A stretch of DNA of 64,000 nt from an uncultured Ignavibacteria bacterium. Its GTDB lineage: Bacteria > Bacteroidota > Ignavibacteria > Tepidaquicellales > Tepidaquicellaceae. Under the pieces are notes generated by a model, which saw only the letters and a list, made by a program, of their open reading frames with translations, made no database searches and was not told the origin of the DNA. Location: the NCBI GenBank assembly GCA_937974175.1, contig CALJIG010000056.1:1-64000 (forward strand), read 5' to 3'. This document shows, piece after piece, positions 62,523-64,000 of this stretch (within the stretch, counting starts at the first letter, position 1; the number at the start of each line of letters is the position of its first letter). The position numbers and the translations under genes were made by a program.

Positions 62523-63527
62523 TTACTTCAGCTTTCCCTTTAAAATTTTTGTTGCTCTGTACCTATCTATTATATAATAGGAATTATCTGCGTAGTTGCT
62601 TACAGTCCTCACCATAAGCAGGTTCGGCGGAGTAACTGCTGACGACGGAAAATTTGTCTGCCCGTATTTTGTATTCGCAGAATATACATCACAGTATGCA
62701 ACTGAATTCTGATCGAACCAGATAGATAAAAACTGAGCCCTGGTATTGCCGGCAAGATAACTTATAAAATTCGTATTTGCGGGAGTGCTATAACTGAAAA
62801 AGTTTGTCCAGTTAGCGCCGTCAAAATAATCAAGCCTGTGCTGTACGGAATCCTGCGTTACTCTTATAACATCGCTGTTTAAAAACTGCAGTCTTCCCTG
62901 TGAGGGAACACTCGAAACAAGCAGCGGGGAATTATTTATTATTCTATGCACTCTGTCTTCTGAAAAAGTTGAAGAGGTAGAAGTGAAAAGATAAATGACA
63001 TCACCGACTTTTCCCATTCCTCTTATATTTTCTGCAGGAGGTAAGGTTAATTCCGTTACTGTTCCGTTATCAAATAAGTAATAACCATAAAAGGAACTGA
63101 AATAAAATTTATTTTTACTTATGAATATAAATCTTTGTGTGGGGTACTCAGCTGTAACATTATAAGTAGTAAATACACCTGTATCATATATTTTAAATAC
63201 GAGAGGCGATGTACCGCTGCCTGTGCTTCCCCAGAATACGGCATTATTTTTATCGAAAGCCTCTACTCCGCCGCAATGGAACGTGCTGTCCTGAAAATTA
63301 ATTCTTTCAATGTTACTGCCGGTTACTTTGTAAGATGAATTTCCTGCTATAAAGGCTACATCATCATTAGCCGCTGCAATCCGTGAAACACTGTCCATTG
63401 ATACGGGAATCACCGTCCAGTTGTAATAATTTCCATCGCCGGTAGTTCCGTCAACTGTAACTTCACTGCACGATATAAAACAGGATGAGATAATTATTAG
63501 TATCGTAAGCTTGTATATATATTTCAT
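62523..63527 (-). CDS. Lipoprotein of unknown function (paralogue B)
   Basis: 334 residues. Lipobox FISC (mature Cys about 20), then a short linker and a beta-rich domain like paralogue A: YYNWTVIPVSMDSVSRIAAA corresponds to YEWSTQNMTFDNITDVQVID. 20 bases separate them. First gene of the lipoprotein-lipoprotein-TPR operon. A surface or periplasmic sensor-like complex is possible but not shown. Confidence 0.7.
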   Translation of the reverse strand: MKYIYKLTILIIISSCFISCSEVTVDGTTGDGNYYNWTVIPVSMDSVSRIAAANDDVAFIAGNSSYKVTGSNIERINFQDSTFHCGGVEAFDKNNAVFWGSTGSGTSPLVFKIYDTGVFTTYNVTAEYPTQRFIFISKNKFYFSSFYGYYLFDNGTVTELTLPPAENIRGMGKVGDVIYLFTSTSSTFSEDRVHRIINNSPLLVSSVPSQGRLQFLNSDVIRVTQDSVQHRLDYFDGANWTNFFSYSTPANTNFISYLAGNTRAQFLSIWFDQNSVAYCDVYSANTKYGQTNFPSSAVTPPNLLMVRTVSNYADNSYYIIDRYRATKILKGKLK

Positions 63528-63703
63528 ATAAAGTTTTTAATGTATTATAATTTAAACAAATATATTTTCATTTTATACTAAGATTATAATATTCAATATA
63601 TAAAGTAAATGCATAAGCCGGGAAAATGTTTCATTTTTGGAACTACATGTATAGAAAGAAAGTTGAATAAGATAAAATCGACAAACTAAATCACTAACCC
63701 CAA

Positions 63704-64000
63704 ATGAAAAAAATCCTTACTCTCTTTGTACTAATTTTCACACTTACAATTTTGCCGGCAGCAGGATTTGCTCAGGACGATTCAGATAAACCCGAAAGAA
63801 TGCTTAAAAAGCTTGCTACGCTTAAAGGCAACTGGAACGGTTCACTGGAATATCTTGACTACGGTGATAATAAAACAAAAACGAAGCTTCCGACTGTTTG
63901 CGAAGCTGTGTATAATAAATCAGGAAATGATAAATTTCTTTCGGTGAAATTTATTTTTGATGAAGGAAAGGGAAGAACTGTTACGGGCGAAGATGCATGG
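63704..64000 (+). CDS. N-terminal part of a small secreted protein, cut by window edge
   Basis: The visible 99 residues begin MKKILTLFVLIFTLTILPAAGFAQ, a Sec signal peptide. KPERMLKKLATLKGNWNGSL and a beta-rich continuation resemble the start of DUF1579-type proteins (L-x-G-x-W-x-G), but the match is weak. It is transcribed divergently from the lipoprotein operon with about 175 bases between. Confidence 0.6.
   Translation, partial: MKKILTLFVLIFTLTILPAAGFAQDDSDKPERMLKKLATLKGNWNGSLEYLDYGDNKTKTKLPTVCEAVYNKSGNDKFLSVKFIFDEGKGRTVTGEDAW

Overview
The window looks like chromosomal DNA from an AT-rich, non-photosynthetic member of the Ignavibacteria/Chlorobiota side of the FCB superphylum. Four secreted proteins end in a type IX secretion (T9SS) C-terminal sorting domain with the NYPNPFNP signature. 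The giant T9SS translocon protein SprA is encoded at 35.5-42.2 kb. A CarboxypepD-TonB receptor, DUF3127, leucine dehydrogenase and several TTG starts fit the same group. The assignment is inferred from gene content, not from a marker phylogeny.

Layout. 0-3 kb: the tail of a winged-helix ORF and a GH2-like protein fused to a polytopic membrane domain. 3-5.2 kb: an overlapping HEPN-zinc-ribbon/SIR2 gene pair that looks like a defence or toxin module. 5.2-5.9 kb: a non-coding array of GTCGG motifs. 5.9-11.3 kb: fifteen consecutive small, charged, apparently disordered proteins. 11.5-25.6 kb: two SDR oxidoreductases, tRNA-Arg, T9SS cargo proteins, an S74 self-cleaving protein, and two paralogous 490-residue cytosolic proteins. 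26-31.5 kb: a nuclease-like secreted protein, a lipoprotein/TonB-receptor operon, an orphan gene and a PAP2-like membrane protein. 32-42 kb: a metallopeptidase-like/beta-propeller/beta-barrel protein and sprA. 42.3-44.5 kb: a pyrimidine nucleoside salvage cluster (BMP lipoprotein, tdk, cdd). 44.5-47.9 kb: a second GTCGG array and an OLD-family ATPase-TOPRIM gene framed by inverted repeats. 47.9-53 kb: heptosyltransferase-like GT9, leucine dehydrogenase, DUF3127, signal peptidase I and deoxynucleoside kinase. 53-57.3 kb: the ffh-rpsP-khpA-rimM-trmD-rplS operon. 57.5-63.5 kb: TPR proteins, a YeeE/YedE pair and two paralogous lipoproteins. The right edge cuts a secreted protein.

The most distinctive feature is a family of about twenty REP-like hairpins: a CCCCTCC/GGAGGGG stem plus a TTAAACC tail. 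They occur mostly as inverted pairs. Some pairs are nearly empty, and two of these lie inside the ribosomal operon. Three pairs enclose AT-rich accessory genes: HEPN-SIR2, a 168-residue orphan, and OLD. The two defence-like islands are bounded further out by a second inverted repeat family (GTCATTCCCG type), and each lies next to a GTCGG array of opposite orientation. The disordered-protein cluster and the repeat-framed islands are the parts least explained by known systems.
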